Made by a program: the position numbers and the translations under genes | Part shown: positions 27,100 to 36,475 of the stretch, one piece after another | How the letters are laid out: every line of letters starts with the position of its first letter | Position numbering within the stretch: the first letter of the stretch is position 1 | Assembly: GCA_009926865.1 (NCBI GenBank) | Contig: RFOD01000003.1 | Location: 22,357-86,356 of the forward strand | DNA: 64,000 nucleotides | Source of the DNA: Gammaproteobacteria bacterium | Lineage (GTDB): Bacteria > Pseudomonadota > Gammaproteobacteria > Steroidobacterales > Steroidobacteraceae | Reading direction: 5' to 3' | Notes under the pieces: model-generated | Told to the model about the DNA's origin: nothing | The model's input: only the letters and a program-made list of their open reading frames with translations | Database searches by the model: none

Positions 27100-27771
27100 A
27101 TGTTCAATGAAATGAATACTATTCATTCAGGCAAAAAAGCCGCCGCTCTGGCCGCGCTCAACTATCTCGAAGAGGGAATGTTGGTGGGTGTTGGCACCGG
27201 ATCCACCGTCAACTATTTCATTGACGCGCTCGCGAGCTGGCGAGACCGCCTGCAAGGCGCCGTGTCGAGCTCCGAAGCGTCGACTGCTCGCTTGCGAGCG
27301 ATCGGCATCGAAGTCATCGATTTGAACCGTGCAGGTGATCTTGCCCTGTATGTCGATGGCGCAGACGAGGTCGACCCGCACCGTCGTCTCATCAAGGGCG
27401 GTGGTGGCGCTTTAACACGTGAAAAAATCGTGGCCGCTGCGTCGCGGCGCTTTGTGTGCATTGTGGATCCGAGCAAACAAGTCGAGGTCCTCGGACAATT
27501 CCCCTTGCCCATCGAGGTGATCCCGATGGCTCGCTCCTACGTCGCTCGGCGTATGGTTGGGATCGGCGGACACCCCGTCTGGCGAGAAAATCTCATCACC
27601 GATAACGGCAACCAAATTATCGATGTCCATGGCCTGAGCATCACAGACCCACTGACGCTCGAATCCACCCTTAACGATATTCCCGGAGTGGTGACTGTGG
27701 GTCTATTTGCCCATCGCAAAGCCGATGTGGTGCTCATTGGTCGCGAAGATGGCGTCATTGAATTGACCTGA
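27100..27771 (+). CDS. rpiA: Ribose-5-phosphate isomerase A
   Basis: RpiA interconverts ribose 5-phosphate and ribulose 5-phosphate in the pentose phosphate pathway. In 223 residues: [26 protein letters not shown] with the catalytic Asp pair, and [13 protein letters not shown]. Rpe, the next pathway enzyme, is encoded 3 kb away. ATG codons at 27100 and 27112 are both possible; neither has a strong ribosome site. Confidence 0.96.
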   Translation: MFNEMNTIHSGKKAAALAALNYLEEGMLVGVGTGSTVNYFIDALASWRDRLQGAVSSSEASTARLRAIGIEVIDLNRAGDLALYVDGADEVDPHRRLIKGGGGALTREKIVAAASRRFVCIVDPSKQVEVLGQFPLPIEVIPMARSYVARRMVGIGGHPVWRENLITDNGNQIIDVHGLSITDPLTLESTLNDIPGVVTVGLFAHRKADVVLIGREDGVIELT

Positions 27772-27785
27772 TACCCCTCACAACG

Positions 27786-27817
27786 AAAAAGGCCCGCCCT
27801 CGAGAGGAAGGCGGGCC
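27786..27817 (-). terminator. Intrinsic terminator of tRNA-Gln
   Basis: GGCCCGCC/GGCGGGCC stem with an 11-base loop, followed on the minus strand by TTTTTCG. It lies five bases beyond the 3' CCA end of the tRNA. On the plus strand the same hairpin closes the rpiA region but lacks a T-tract. Confidence 0.8.
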
Positions 27818-27822
27818 CGGAT

Positions 27823-27896
27823 TGGCTGGGGGACTAGGATTCGAACCTAGGTAAACGGAGTCAGAGTCCGTTGTCCTACCACTAGACGATCCCCCA
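27823..27896 (-). tRNA. glnV: tRNA-Gln(CUG)
   Basis: A complete cloverleaf of 74 bases on the minus strand. The acceptor stem TGGGGGA/TCCCCCA pairs perfectly, the anticodon arm is ACGGA-CTCTGAC-TCCGT with anticodon CTG, the T arm is CTAGG-TTCGAAT-CCTAG, and G73 plus an encoded CCA end the gene. It resembles E. coli tRNA-Gln closely. It reads CAG codons. Confidence 0.96.
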
Positions 27897-27930
27897 AAAG
27901 CCGGTGACCGTACAGTCGGCGAAGACGCAA

Positions 27931-28320
27931 TTAGCGCTTGGAGTACTGCGTACCGCGGCGAGCCTTACGGCGACCCACCTTCTTACGTTCGACTTCACGC
28001 GCATCACGGGTCACAAACCCTGCAGCCCGCAGGGGACGACGCAAGGTCTCGTCATACTCGATTAATGCACGAGTGATGCCGTGGCGAATCGCACCGGCCT
28101 GCCCCGTGATGCCACCACCCGTGACGGTGACATTAATATCGAATCGCTCGCTCATTTGGGTCAACTCGAGCGGCTGGCGCACAATCATGCGTCCCGTCTC
28201 GCGTCCAAAGAATTCTTCCAAGCTACGGTCATTGACCGTAATACGCCCTGCGCCTGGCTTAAGGAAAACGCGGGCGGTGGAGGTCTTGCGACGGCCGGTG
28301 CCGTAGTGAGGAGCAGTCAT
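27931..28320 (-). CDS. rpsI: 30S ribosomal protein S9
   Basis: A 129-residue S9 protein with [18 protein letters not shown] at the start, [17 protein letters not shown] in the centre, and the basic tail ending RRGTQYSKR that reaches the ribosomal P site. It follows rplM by 45 bases in the usual L13-S9 operon. Confidence 0.98.
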   Translation of the reverse strand: MTAPHYGTGRRKTSTARVFLKPGAGRITVNDRSLEEFFGRETGRMIVRQPLELTQMSERFDINVTVTGGGITGQAGAIRHGITRALIEYDETLRRPLRAAGFVTRDAREVERKKVGRRKARRGTQYSKR

Positions 28321-28365
28321 GGGTAATTCCTCGATCAGACTTGCGAGTCGTGAAAATTGAGTCAG

Positions 28366-28794
28366 TTAGATATTAAGTGGCTTGGGTTGCTGCGCAATAT
28401 GCGGGTGCTGTTCACCGGCAAACACGTGCAACTTACGAAACATGCGGCGGCCCAGCACGGTCTTTGGCAACATACCTTTGACCGCGAACTGAATGACGCG
28501 CTCCGGATGCTCCTTCAGGAGCTTCTCGAGTGCGATTGACTTGATACCACCGATCGCGCCAGTGTGATGGTAGTAAATCTTGTCTTTGAGTTTGGCACCG
28601 GTCACACGTACCTGCTCTGCATTGAGCACGACAATGTGATCTCCCATATCAACGTGGGGAGAATAATCTGCCTTATGCTTGCCCTTCAGGCGCAGCGCAA
28701 TTTGGGTCGCCAAACGGCCAAGTGTCTTACCCTTGGCGTCGACCACATACCAATCCCCGCGAACCGTCGCGGGCTTTGCAAAAACCGTTGCCAT
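28366..28794 (-). CDS. rplM: 50S ribosomal protein L13
   Basis: The 142-residue L13 protein, an early assembly protein of the large subunit. Seen: [36 protein letters not shown] and [14 protein letters not shown]. The ATG at 28794 gives the family length; the frame opens 37 codons upstream through a structured leader, without similarity. Confidence 0.98.
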   Translation of the reverse strand: MATVFAKPATVRGDWYVVDAKGKTLGRLATQIALRLKGKHKADYSPHVDMGDHIVVLNAEQVRVTGAKLKDKIYYHHTGAIGGIKSIALEKLLKEHPERVIQFAVKGMLPKTVLGRRMFRKLHVFAGEQHPHIAQQPKPLNI

Positions 28795-28807
28795 GTCTAT
28801 TGTCTCC

Positions 28808-28850
28808 ACTCGCGACGGGCTGCACCCCATGATTGGGGGTTGCCGCGAGT
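28808..28850 (-). promoter_or_regulatory. Structured leader hairpin before rplM
   Basis: On the minus strand, ACTCGCG and CGCGAGT form a perfect 7-bp outer stem enclosing an inner ACCCCA/TGGGGT-type hairpin, 13 bases before the rplM start codon. There is no U-tract, so it is not a terminator. It could be the site at which a ribosomal protein (L13 is reported as autogenous regulator of this operon in E. coli) controls translation; this is inference. Confidence 0.5.
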
Positions 28851-28973
28851 CCCGAAAAAGGCGCGAAAGTGTAATGGAGCCGCCCTCGGTTTGCAAAACT
28901 TGCACGAGCCGATGGCGGGATGCACCGAAATTGTACTAAAGATCGGCGGCGACTCGCCGAAACATGGGATGTC

Positions 28974-29618
28974 ATGAACGAAATTCACCTCGACAACTTG
29001 CTCACCACCGTGGATCGCGCCTTAAAGGCCATCTGGGTCACGCCGAAGGCCGCGCGCCCCACACCGAAGCCGGCCGCCGCAGCGACAGCCCCGCTCGCAG
29101 ACATGACCGCCGAGGAGCGTCGAGAAGCCGCCAACCTGATGCGTGTTAATCATGCCGGTGAAGTCGCCGCCCAAGCGCTCTACCACGGCCAAGCGGCCTT
29201 TGCGCAGCGACCCGAGGTGAAAGCCTTACTGGATCAGGCCGCACGCGAAGAGGCTGACCATCTCGCCTGGTGCGCCGAGCGCCTTGAACAACTCGGCTCG
29301 CACCCCAGCCGACTCGCGCCACTGTGGTATGCAGGGTCGTTTGCGATTGGCGCCGTCGCGGCGCTCGCGGGCGATAAGTGGAGTCTTGGCTTCGTTTCTG
29401 AAACAGAAAGACAGGTGGAGGGTCATATTGACTCACATCTGGAACGACTGCCGAGTAATGATGCGCGTAGCCGAGCGATTTTACAAACCATGCGCGACGA
29501 TGAGATCGCCCACGGCGCCGCAGCGCGCGCCGCCGGTGGCGCCGAATTACCCCCACCGGCGCAGATACTGATGCGGGCGACCGCTCGGGTGATGACCGAA
29601 ACCAGTTACCGACTGTAA
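28974..29618 (+). CDS. coq7: Coq7-type 2-nonaprenyl-3-methyl-6-methoxy-1,4-benzoquinol hydroxylase
   Basis: A di-iron hydroxylase for C6 hydroxylation in ubiquinone synthesis, used by many proteobacteria in place of UbiF. In 214 residues the diiron ligands are in [37 protein letters not shown] and [10 protein letters not shown]. An Ala/Pro-rich linker follows the N-terminal helix. The frame opens at an ATG at 28920, but [10 protein letters not shown] at 28974 is the family-like start. With ubiH and ubiI nearby, the window encodes all three ring hydroxylation types. Confidence 0.94.
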   Translation: MNEIHLDNLLTTVDRALKAIWVTPKAARPTPKPAAAATAPLADMTAEERREAANLMRVNHAGEVAAQALYHGQAAFAQRPEVKALLDQAAREEADHLAWCAERLEQLGSHPSRLAPLWYAGSFAIGAVAALAGDKWSLGFVSETERQVEGHIDSHLERLPSNDARSRAILQTMRDDEIAHGAAARAAGGAELPPPAQILMRATARVMTETSYRL

Positions 29619-29648
29619 TCCTTGGAATCACGCATTAGAGAAACCATC

Positions 29649-30446
29649 ATGTCACGCCCCCTCACACATCCCCCGTCCGTCGTCACCTCGGCCGCCGCTC
29701 CGTCAGCGGCTGAATTGGCGCTTGGGATGCGTAGACCGAGCACTCCGCCACCGCGTCCCGAGCGTGCGCGAGAGGCTGGGCAGCCCATCGATCGGTTTGT
29801 TGAGCAAGCCGTCAAACGCAACATCCCCGCACGCCACGTCGTGCTGCGGGCAGGCGAGCCGCGGGATGTGCTCTTTTATATGATCTCGGGGTCCGCTGAG
29901 GTCTTAGTAGAAGATGACCAGGGCAAGCAAATGATTCTGGTCTATCTCGATAAGGGCCATTTTTTTGGCTCCATGGTCCCAGTCAGCGGCGATAACCGCA
30001 GTGTCTTGGTTCGTACTCGCTGCCGCAGCGAAATCGCCGAGATGCCCTATGCGCGCTTTCAGCGCTTGGCGGCCGAGCACCCTTTGATCGCCTTGGAGCT
30101 CGCGGCTCAATTAGCGGCACGCTTGGAAAGCGCGACACGCAAATTACGTGATTTAGCCTTCGTGGACGTCAGCGGACGCATCGAGCAGACACTCAAAGAT
30201 TTGTGCGAGCATGCCGATGCGCTCACGCACCCGGAAGGCATGCAATTGCGGATTTCGCGTCAGGAATTAGCGCGCTTAGTCGGCTGCTCAAGAGAGATGG
30301 CCGGCCGTGTTTTAAAGACCCTAGAGCAGGAGGGCGTACTACGCGCTCACGGCAAAACAGTGGTGATGCTGGACTATCGCCCTGCCAAAAAGACCGCTCA
30401 GACTGTCTCGATGGCCGCTCGCAGCTCACGCAATGTGGCCGCGTAG
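29649..30446 (+). CDS. Crp/Fnr family transcriptional regulator (Crp-like)
   Basis: A 265-residue regulator closely resembling Crp over the sensor and DNA-binding domains, with a 50-residue Pro/Ala-rich N-terminal extension. The HTH reads [30 protein letters not shown], nearly that of Crp. In the cAMP pocket the usual G-E-L is G-S-M (FFGSM), the R-S pair is kept (NRS), and the Thr-Ser of the C-helix is Ala-Thr. Loss of the Glu suggests a different or no ligand. Vfr/Clp-like roles are possible. The last 49 bases overlap the convergent rpe. Confidence 0.88.
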   Translation: MSRPLTHPPSVVTSAAAPSAAELALGMRRPSTPPPRPERAREAGQPIDRFVEQAVKRNIPARHVVLRAGEPRDVLFYMISGSAEVLVEDDQGKQMILVYLDKGHFFGSMVPVSGDNRSVLVRTRCRSEIAEMPYARFQRLAAEHPLIALELAAQLAARLESATRKLRDLAFVDVSGRIEQTLKDLCEHADALTHPEGMQLRISRQELARLVGCSREMAGRVLKTLEQEGVLRAHGKTVVMLDYRPAKKTAQTVSMAARSSRNVAA

Positions 30447-31075
30447 TCCTCACTACCAAAGATCGCCGAGCCTGCCACGATCGTGTCGGCACCGGCAGCG
30501 ACCACTTGTGCGATGTTCGCCGCCTTTATCCCTCCGTCCACCTCGAGCCGCACGGCGCGTCCGCTCGCGTTGATACGCTCACGAACCGCTTGAATCTTCG
30601 GCAATACCTGCGGCAAAAAACTTTGACCACCAAAGCCAGGATTCACCGACATCAATAACACGAAATCAAGCGAATCCAAGGTGTAATCCAGCCAGTCGAG
30701 CGGCGATGCGGGGTTTAAAACGAGCCCCGCACGACACCCCTGCTCGCGAATCAAGTGGATACTGCGATCCACATGCTCGCTCGCCTCAGGATGAAAACTA
30801 ATCCAGCTCGCCCCGGCTCGCGCGAAGTCAACGATCAGCCGGTCTACCGGCTTCACCATCAAATGCACGTCGATGGGCGCCGTCACACCATGCTTGCGTA
30901 ACGCCTCACACACCATTGGTCCCATGGTGAGATTCGGTACGTAATGGTTATCCATGACATCGAAATGAATCAAATCCGCGCCAGCCTCCAGCACCGCATC
31001 CACCTCGGCGCCCAAGCAGGCGAAATTTGCCGACAGGATAGATGGCGCAATCAACACGGATTTGTCTGTTGTCAT
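30398..31075 (-). CDS. rpe: Ribulose-phosphate 3-epimerase
   Basis: Rpe interconverts ribulose 5-phosphate and xylulose 5-phosphate. A 225-residue TIM barrel with [30 protein letters not shown] (catalytic Asp and metal His), [16 protein letters not shown] and VDGGI. Its 3' end overlaps the tail of the Crp-like gene by 49 bases on opposite strands, so the two transcripts are complementary there. Confidence 0.97.
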   Translation of the reverse strand: MTTDKSVLIAPSILSANFACLGAEVDAVLEAGADLIHFDVMDNHYVPNLTMGPMVCEALRKHGVTAPIDVHLMVKPVDRLIVDFARAGASWISFHPEASEHVDRSIHLIREQGCRAGLVLNPASPLDWLDYTLDSLDFVLLMSVNPGFGGQSFLPQVLPKIQAVRERINASGRAVRLEVDGGIKAANIAQVVAAGADTIVAGSAIFGSEDYAATLRELRAAIETV

Positions 31076-31087
31076 TTTTTGAGCCTC

Positions 31088-32071
31088 TCAGAGATTTCTT
31101 TGCTCACGAATCACTTCCCATGCTTCAATGATTTGCTGCGTGCGTTGCTTCGCGTGACCTAACATGGACTCAGGCAAGCCATTAGCCTTGAGCTTATCTG
31201 GGTGATGTCGCGATAGCTGTCGACGGTAGGCTTTGGTGACCTCGGGATCACCCGCTTTTGCACTCACCCCCAAAACCTCATACGCCTCGGGCAATGTCAT
31301 GCGCGATGGCGGCGGCGCGGCGCGGCGTTCTTGCTGCGCTTCGTCTCGCGCACGCTCTCGACTTGCGCGCGCGCCAGGACGATTCCAATCAGCGGCTTCA
31401 CCACGATTACCCCGCGCGCGATGACGGATACGGAGCACCGTCTCAAGTCGGGCAAATTCCAAGCCTGAAACACCGATCAACGCGGCCACCCGCAAAAGCA
31501 ATGGCCGAGCCGGGCCGCGCAGATCCGAGCCTCCAATCGCTGTGCGCATTTCGATCTCAAGAAAGGTGCGTAACAAATCGGGTCGACCCACACAGACTCG
31601 ACGTAGGCCCAATACAGCCTGAGTCAGATCGTAATCAGCCTGCTTACCTCGATTGAAATGGCCAATCGCTGCATTAACTTGGGCCTCATCGAGACCCAGG
31701 TCATTCATGATTGAGCGTGCCGCACGAATATCCTGCTCGGATACACGCCCATCGCTCTTGGCGATATGCCCCATCGCCTCAAACGTCAGGCGAAAAAAAT
31801 CTGCCGCGACGGTCACGGGGTCGATGAGCGTTTCGGGCGCCTCATCGGTCACACCGGGATCGGCGTCTTCCACCTGATAAAACGCCGGCCTTTCGCGCGC
31901 TGGCGCGCTCTTCGCACGAGTCCCCGGAGGCGACGAAGACCCCTTGCTTTGCCCGGGTTTGGCGATGCGATCATCGACCAAATGTCCCGCCAGCACCCCC
32001 AAAGCTGCGCCCACTGGTCCAGCAACCAGCAGCCCCAGTGTACCGCCGACGAGTTTCCCACCCCAATCCAT
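31088..32071 (-). CDS. djlA: DjlA-type membrane-anchored J-domain co-chaperone
   Basis: DjlA recruits DnaK at the inner membrane. The 327 residues contain an N-terminal Gly-rich membrane segment (GGTLGLLVAGPVGAALG, about residues 9-25), a TerB-like helical domain (about 90-215), a charged Arg/Pro linker, and a C-terminal J domain with the HHPDK motif (SRHHPDKLKANG). This order matches DjlA. It starts 60 bases from purC on the other strand and ends 12 bases before rpe. Confidence 0.92.
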   Translation of the reverse strand: MDWGGKLVGGTLGLLVAGPVGAALGVLAGHLVDDRIAKPGQSKGSSSPPGTRAKSAPARERPAFYQVEDADPGVTDEAPETLIDPVTVAADFFRLTFEAMGHIAKSDGRVSEQDIRAARSIMNDLGLDEAQVNAAIGHFNRGKQADYDLTQAVLGLRRVCVGRPDLLRTFLEIEMRTAIGGSDLRGPARPLLLRVAALIGVSGLEFARLETVLRIRHRARGNRGEAADWNRPGARASRERARDEAQQERRAAPPPSRMTLPEAYEVLGVSAKAGDPEVTKAYRRQLSRHHPDKLKANGLPESMLGHAKQRTQQIIEAWEVIREQRNL

Positions 32072-32131
32072 GCTGCAATACTACCAATCTCCTAGCGCAA
32101 ACCTTTATCTCAACGGCACCATCCACACATC

Positions 32132-33046
32132 GTGACAGGAACCACCTTGGAACAGCCCCGCACCGAATCGACCGTTCACACCACTTCACTCCGTCACTTG
32201 CCGCGTCTGCATTCGGGAAAGGTGCGGGATATTTACGACGTTGATCAGGCGCACATGCTGATCGTGACCAGCGATCGTATCTCCGCCTTTGACGTGATCA
32301 TGCCGGATCCCATCCCCCACAAAGGTCGAGTGCTGACAGAAATTTCGCAATTTTGGTTCGATAAAACGCGACATCTCATCCCGAACCAACTCACCGATCG
32401 ACGTCTCGAAGATCTACCGCTCGAAGATACCGAACGCGCGCAACTCGCCGGACGCTCGATGATCGTACGCAAACTTAAAGCCCTACCCATCGAAGCGGTG
32501 GTACGCGGTTATCTCATTGGCTCAGGCTGGAAGGATTATCAAGCGACGGGCAAGGTCTGCGGCTTGACCCTACCACCGGGGTTACCGCTGGCTGCAGCGT
32601 TACCCGAGCCTGTGTTTACGCCCGCCAATAAGGCGCCGGCTGGAGAACATGACGAAAACATTGACTTCGCTACAGTCGCCGAACTGATTGGCGGAGATTT
32701 GGCGCAACAGGTTAAGACAACCTCGATCGCGCTCTATGAATTTGCCGTCAAGCATGCGCGTGAACGCGGCATCATCATCGCCGATACCAAATTCGAGTTT
32801 GGCATTGATGCAGCCGGGGAACTCGTTTTAATCGATGAAGTCTTAACGCCCGATTCCTCGCGTTTCTGGCCACTCGACACCTGGCGAACCGGTATCAGCC
32901 CGCCTTCGTTTGATAAACAATATCTACGTGACTATCTCGAAACTTTGAATTGGAACAAGCAGGCACCGGGCCCAAAACTACCGGCGGAAATTATTGCCCG
33001 GACGAGTGAAAAATATTTGGAAGCCCAGCGGCGTCTCATGAGCTAA
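32132..33046 (+). CDS. purC: Phosphoribosylaminoimidazole-succinocarboxamide synthase
   Basis: PurC (SAICAR synthase) joins aspartate to CAIR in purine synthesis. The 304-residue protein is of the longer yeast-like type, with HSGKVRDIYDVD, TSDRISAFDVIMPDPIP, VRGYLIGSGWKDYQ and DTKFEFG, DEVLTPDSSRFW. The GTG at 32132 lacks a ribosome site; a TTG at 32147 has AGGA six bases upstream and is a serious alternative. PurE and PurK, the preceding pathway steps, are encoded 2 kb away. Confidence 0.95.
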   Translation: MTGTTLEQPRTESTVHTTSLRHLPRLHSGKVRDIYDVDQAHMLIVTSDRISAFDVIMPDPIPHKGRVLTEISQFWFDKTRHLIPNQLTDRRLEDLPLEDTERAQLAGRSMIVRKLKALPIEAVVRGYLIGSGWKDYQATGKVCGLTLPPGLPLAAALPEPVFTPANKAPAGEHDENIDFATVAELIGGDLAQQVKTTSIALYEFAVKHARERGIIIADTKFEFGIDAAGELVLIDEVLTPDSSRFWPLDTWRTGISPPSFDKQYLRDYLETLNWNKQAPGPKLPAEIIARTSEKYLEAQRRLMS

Positions 33047-33083
33047 CGCTCGCTGAGCGCCTCGAGCCAATGATCGCGCAGCG

Positions 33084-34430
33084 CTACTCGCCCGCGAGCA
33101 TCATCTGACCCACTAACACCGAGCCGACTCGAACCCCACCGCGCACATCGATATCTGCGCCGATCGCTTCAATATTGCGATATACCTCTTTGAGGTTACC
33201 CGCAATCGTCACCTCATGCACAGGCCATGCGATAGCGCCATCCTCAATCCAAAATCCGCTTGCGCCTCGGGAATAATCTCCGGTTACACCGTTAACGCCC
33301 TGACCCATGAGCTCCGTCACCCATAGCCCGCGGCGCATTTTCTGCAACATACCGACCTGATCGAGCGCCTCTGGCGAGGGGTCGACCAATAAATTATGTA
33401 TGCCGCCCGCATGACCTGTCGTCGTCAAGCCGAGCTTCCTAGCGCTATAACTCCCGAGCAAATAGCCGCCCACCACCCCATCACTGACCAACTCACGATC
33501 AGTAGTTGCGACCCCTTCACCGTCAAAATTACTGCTAGCGAGCGCTTTTGGTAGGTGCGGTCGTTCATGCATTTGCAACCAAGATGGGAAGACTTGCTGG
33601 CCCGCTGCGCCCAACAAAAAGCTTGCTTTACGGTACTGGCTGCCACCCCGGATTGCCGCAATGAAATGCCCCATCAACCCACGCGCGACTTCGGGCGCAA
33701 ACAAGATGGGTACTTTCCCAGTGGGTACACGACGTGCGTTCAATCTCGCCAGCGCGCGCTCGGCGGCGATCACACCGATTTGCTCCACTTGCTGCAAGTC
33801 TTGTGGATCACGCGCGGTACTGTACCAATAATCGCGCTGCATATCCTCAGCGTCTTGAGCAAGAAGCACACAGCTCAAAGAATGACTGGTACCACAATCT
33901 CCCGCCAAAAATCCGTGGCTATTTCCGTAGACTCGTACTCCACGCTGACTATTGACACTCGCTCCCTCAGAGTTCGCGAGTCGTCGATCGCGTGATAAAC
34001 CCGCCCGCTCACACTCACGCGCGAGCGTGATCGCCGACTCAGGTGTCAGGTCCCACGGGAAATCTATCTGTAAATCTTTGAATTCCGTCGCCAGAAATTT
34101 CGGCTCAGCAAGTCCCGCACAAGGATCTTCGGCTGTATAGCGAGCGATCGCACAGGCCTTAGCGACGGTGTCATGAACCGAATCCGCCCCTAAGTCCGCT
34201 GTACTCGCTGAACCCTTGCGGTGACCGAAGTAAACTGTGATCCCGAGCCCCCGGTCACGCTGGTACTCAACCGTCTCCACCTCACCGAGACGCACCGTCA
34301 CGCCAAAGCCCTGCTGCAGACTGGCGTCGGCCTCGGCCTGAGTGGCGCCGGCGGCCGCAGCAGCCTCCAAGGCCATGGAAACGACGGCCTTTAGCTCCGG
34401 AATACGAGAGGGATCGACTTGCTGCGACAT
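33084..34430 (-). CDS. pmbA: Metalloprotease PmbA/TldE
   Basis: PmbA (TldE) is the non-metal half of the TldD/TldE heterodimer that trims peptides such as microcin B17 precursor and helps degrade CcdA. In 448 residues: VEYQRDRGLGITVYFG, STADLGADSVHDTVAKACAIAR, EGASVNS, FAPEVARGLMGHFI and TGDYSRGASGFWIEDG. No HExxH, as expected for TldE. TldD is encoded at 36.5 kb on the same strand. The frame continues 168 codons upstream across yjgA without similarity. Confidence 0.95.
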   Translation of the reverse strand: MSQQVDPSRIPELKAVVSMALEAAAAAGATQAEADASLQQGFGVTVRLGEVETVEYQRDRGLGITVYFGHRKGSASTADLGADSVHDTVAKACAIARYTAEDPCAGLAEPKFLATEFKDLQIDFPWDLTPESAITLARECERAGLSRDRRLANSEGASVNSQRGVRVYGNSHGFLAGDCGTSHSLSCVLLAQDAEDMQRDYWYSTARDPQDLQQVEQIGVIAAERALARLNARRVPTGKVPILFAPEVARGLMGHFIAAIRGGSQYRKASFLLGAAGQQVFPSWLQMHERPHLPKALASSNFDGEGVATTDRELVSDGVVGGYLLGSYSARKLGLTTTGHAGGIHNLLVDPSPEALDQVGMLQKMRRGLWVTELMGQGVNGVTGDYSRGASGFWIEDGAIAWPVHEVTIAGNLKEVYRNIEAIGADIDVRGGVRVGSVLVGQMMLAGE

Positions 34431-34473
34431 GAAACCATCCGTTTGCAACGGTAGATGAGGCAGAATTGTATCG

Positions 34474-34812
34474 ATGTCACGCTTCAGCAGATACACGCTG
34501 GCCCACACAGAATCCGTAGAGCTCGCGGACGAAGGGGACGAAAAGCCCAGCAAGAGTGCGCGTAAACGCGCCGCGCACGCCGCGCAGGCCTTGGGGGAGC
34601 GCTTGATTAGCTTGCGACGTGACGAGCTGAGTGCACTTGCCTTGCCCGAACGCTTGCAAGAAGCGGTCGAAGCGGCGCAACAAATGCGCTCTCGAGGCGC
34701 GCTGGCACGACAACGCCAATTCATTGGCAAGCTGATGCGAGAGATCAACACCAGCGAGATCGAGCAAAAACTCGCGCTGAACGACCGTCGGCCGCCCCGC
34801 GCTCGCAAATAA
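34474..34812 (+). CDS. yjgA: Short DUF615 (YjgA/DarP-like) protein
   Basis: A 112-residue version of YjgA (DarP), a factor associated with 50S ribosomal subunit maturation. The N-terminal half is conserved: KSARKRAAHAAQALGERL, LPERLQEAVEAAQQM and RGALARQRQFIGKLMREI. The family is usually near 170-180 residues; here the C-terminal helical half is missing, the stop coming after a short Arg/Pro-rich end. It is divergent from pmbA as in E. coli and lies 26 bases upstream of purE. Function may be partial. Confidence 0.8.
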   Translation: MSRFSRYTLAHTESVELADEGDEKPSKSARKRAAHAAQALGERLISLRRDELSALALPERLQEAVEAAQQMRSRGALARQRQFIGKLMREINTSEIEQKLALNDRRPPRARK

Positions 34813-34838
34813 ACCCTCAAGGAAGCTAAAATCCGCAA

Positions 34839-35333
34839 ATGAAGCCAATCGTCGGCATCGTCATGGGTTCGCGTTCGGATTGGGACACTCTGCGTCCAGC
34901 GAGCGAAGTATTGGAGCAACTTGCGATCCCTCACGAGGTGCAGGTGGTCTCAGCGCACCGAACCCCCGATTTACTTTTTGAGTACGCATCGGCTGCCAAA
35001 GCGCGAGGATTGCAACTCATCATCGCGGGCGCAGGCGGTGCGGCGCATCTACCTGGTATGTTGGCGGCCAAGACGGCGCTTCCCGTACTTGGCGTCCCCG
35101 TGCAATCCAAGACGCTGAATGGACTCGACTCTCTGCTTTCGATCGTACAAATGCCCGCGGGTATTCCGGTTCCCACCTTTGCCATCGGCGTCGCGGGGGC
35201 GACGAACGCGGCGCTCTCAGCCGCAGCGATCCTCGCCTTGCATGACAGCCGTGTCGCCGCGGCACTCGATGAGTGGCGCGCAGCACAAACGGCCAAAGTG
35301 CTGCAGCAGCCTGATCCGCGACCAGCGCCTTGA
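34839..35333 (+). CDS. purE: N5-carboxyaminoimidazole ribonucleotide mutase
   Basis: PurE class I rearranges N5-CAIR to CAIR. In 164 residues: [42 protein letters not shown] and [22 protein letters not shown], the standard active-site landmarks. It is followed by purK in the usual order; purC is 2 kb upstream on the same strand. Confidence 0.97.
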   Translation: MKPIVGIVMGSRSDWDTLRPASEVLEQLAIPHEVQVVSAHRTPDLLFEYASAAKARGLQLIIAGAGGAAHLPGMLAAKTALPVLGVPVQSKTLNGLDSLLSIVQMPAGIPVPTFAIGVAGATNAALSAAAILALHDSRVAAALDEWRAAQTAKVLQQPDPRPAP

Positions 35334-35359
35334 GCTTACTGGCGCAGGCAGAAGCCAAG

Positions 35360-36475
35360 ATGCGCATTGGCGTGATAGGTGGAGGGCAGCTCGGTCGGAT
35401 GATGGCCTTGGCCGGTCATCCACTGGGTCTTGAGTTTTTATTCCTTGACCGCTCAAACGATACGCCAGCGGCGCAAGTCGCCCCAAGTCTCGTCGGGGAA
35501 TTTACGGACCCGAAGCTACTCAATCGGTTGGCGCGAGAGTGCGACTTACTCACCTTTGATTGGGAAAATATTTCCGTAGAGAGTCTGCGGGCGCTTGGCT
35601 CCAGTGTCCGCATTGCCCCCTCGCTGCGCGCGCTTGCCACAGCACGCGATCGCATTAAAGAAAAACAGCTATTTGATAAGTTGGGTATCCCGACGACCCG
35701 TTACGCAGCGGTAAATAATCCTCGGTCCCTAGACAAAGCTTTACGCGAAATCGGGCTGCCCGGGGTGATCAAAACCCGTAGCCTTGGCTACGATGGCAAA
35801 GGACAGGCCGTCGTACGCACTCGCGACGAAGCCCACGCCGCGCTCCTATCACTGCCTCCCGTGCCACTTATTTACGAAGAATTCATCCCCTTTGATTTTG
35901 AAGTCTCAGCCATTGGGGCTCGTAATGCTCAGGGACAAACGGCGCTCTATCCCCTGAATCATAATCTGCACCGCGAAGGAATTCTTCGCCTCACACGCGC
36001 CCCTTTCGATAGCGGACGATTGCAGTCGAAGGCACAGAGCCACCTAAGGAAGCTTCTGCAATATTTCGCCTATCAAGGCGTACTCAATATTGAATTTTTC
36101 GTCAAAGGCCAGCGACTGCTTGCCAATGAATTAGCGCCACGTGTGCACAACTCAGGGCACTGGACGATTGAAGGCGCTGCGACGAGTCAGTTTGAGAATC
36201 ATCTACGGGCCATTCTCAATCTGCCGTTGGGCTCAACCGCAGCCCGGGGCTACTCCGCCATGATCAATCTGATTGGCAGCTTACCGCCGCGAGACTCTTG
36301 GCTTGCGATCCCAGAGCTCCATTGGCATGACTATGGCAAGACACCCCGCCCAGGTCGCAAAGTGGGGCATGTCACCGTACTCGCTCAGAACGCCATGCTG
36401 CGAGATCGTCTCGCCAACAAATTGCTCAAAGATATCGCCAAGCACGAAGCGATCAGCCCGTCCCCCCGACGGTAA
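35360..36475 (+). CDS. purK: N5-carboxyaminoimidazole ribonucleotide synthase
   Basis: PurK, an ATP-grasp enzyme, carboxylates AIR with bicarbonate. In 371 residues: [33 protein letters not shown] (ATP-grasp loop), [12 protein letters not shown] and [18 protein letters not shown]. The ATG at 35360 starts at the conserved [10 protein letters not shown]; a TTG at 35330 overlapping the purE stop would add ten residues. The last 23 bases overlap the convergent tldD. Confidence 0.96.
   Translation: MRIGVIGGGQLGRMMALAGHPLGLEFLFLDRSNDTPAAQVAPSLVGEFTDPKLLNRLARECDLLTFDWENISVESLRALGSSVRIAPSLRALATARDRIKEKQLFDKLGIPTTRYAAVNNPRSLDKALREIGLPGVIKTRSLGYDGKGQAVVRTRDEAHAALLSLPPVPLIYEEFIPFDFEVSAIGARNAQGQTALYPLNHNLHREGILRLTRAPFDSGRLQSKAQSHLRKLLQYFAYQGVLNIEFFVKGQRLLANELAPRVHNSGHWTIEGAATSQFENHLRAILNLPLGSTAARGYSAMINLIGSLPPRDSWLAIPELHWHDYGKTPRPGRKVGHVTVLAQNAMLRDRLANKLLKDIAKHEAISPSPRR

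Noticed and set aside
34431..34934. 168-codon upstream extension of the pmbA frame
   Set aside because: It runs antisense through yjgA and into purE without any domain; the ATG at 34430 gives the normal 448 residues.
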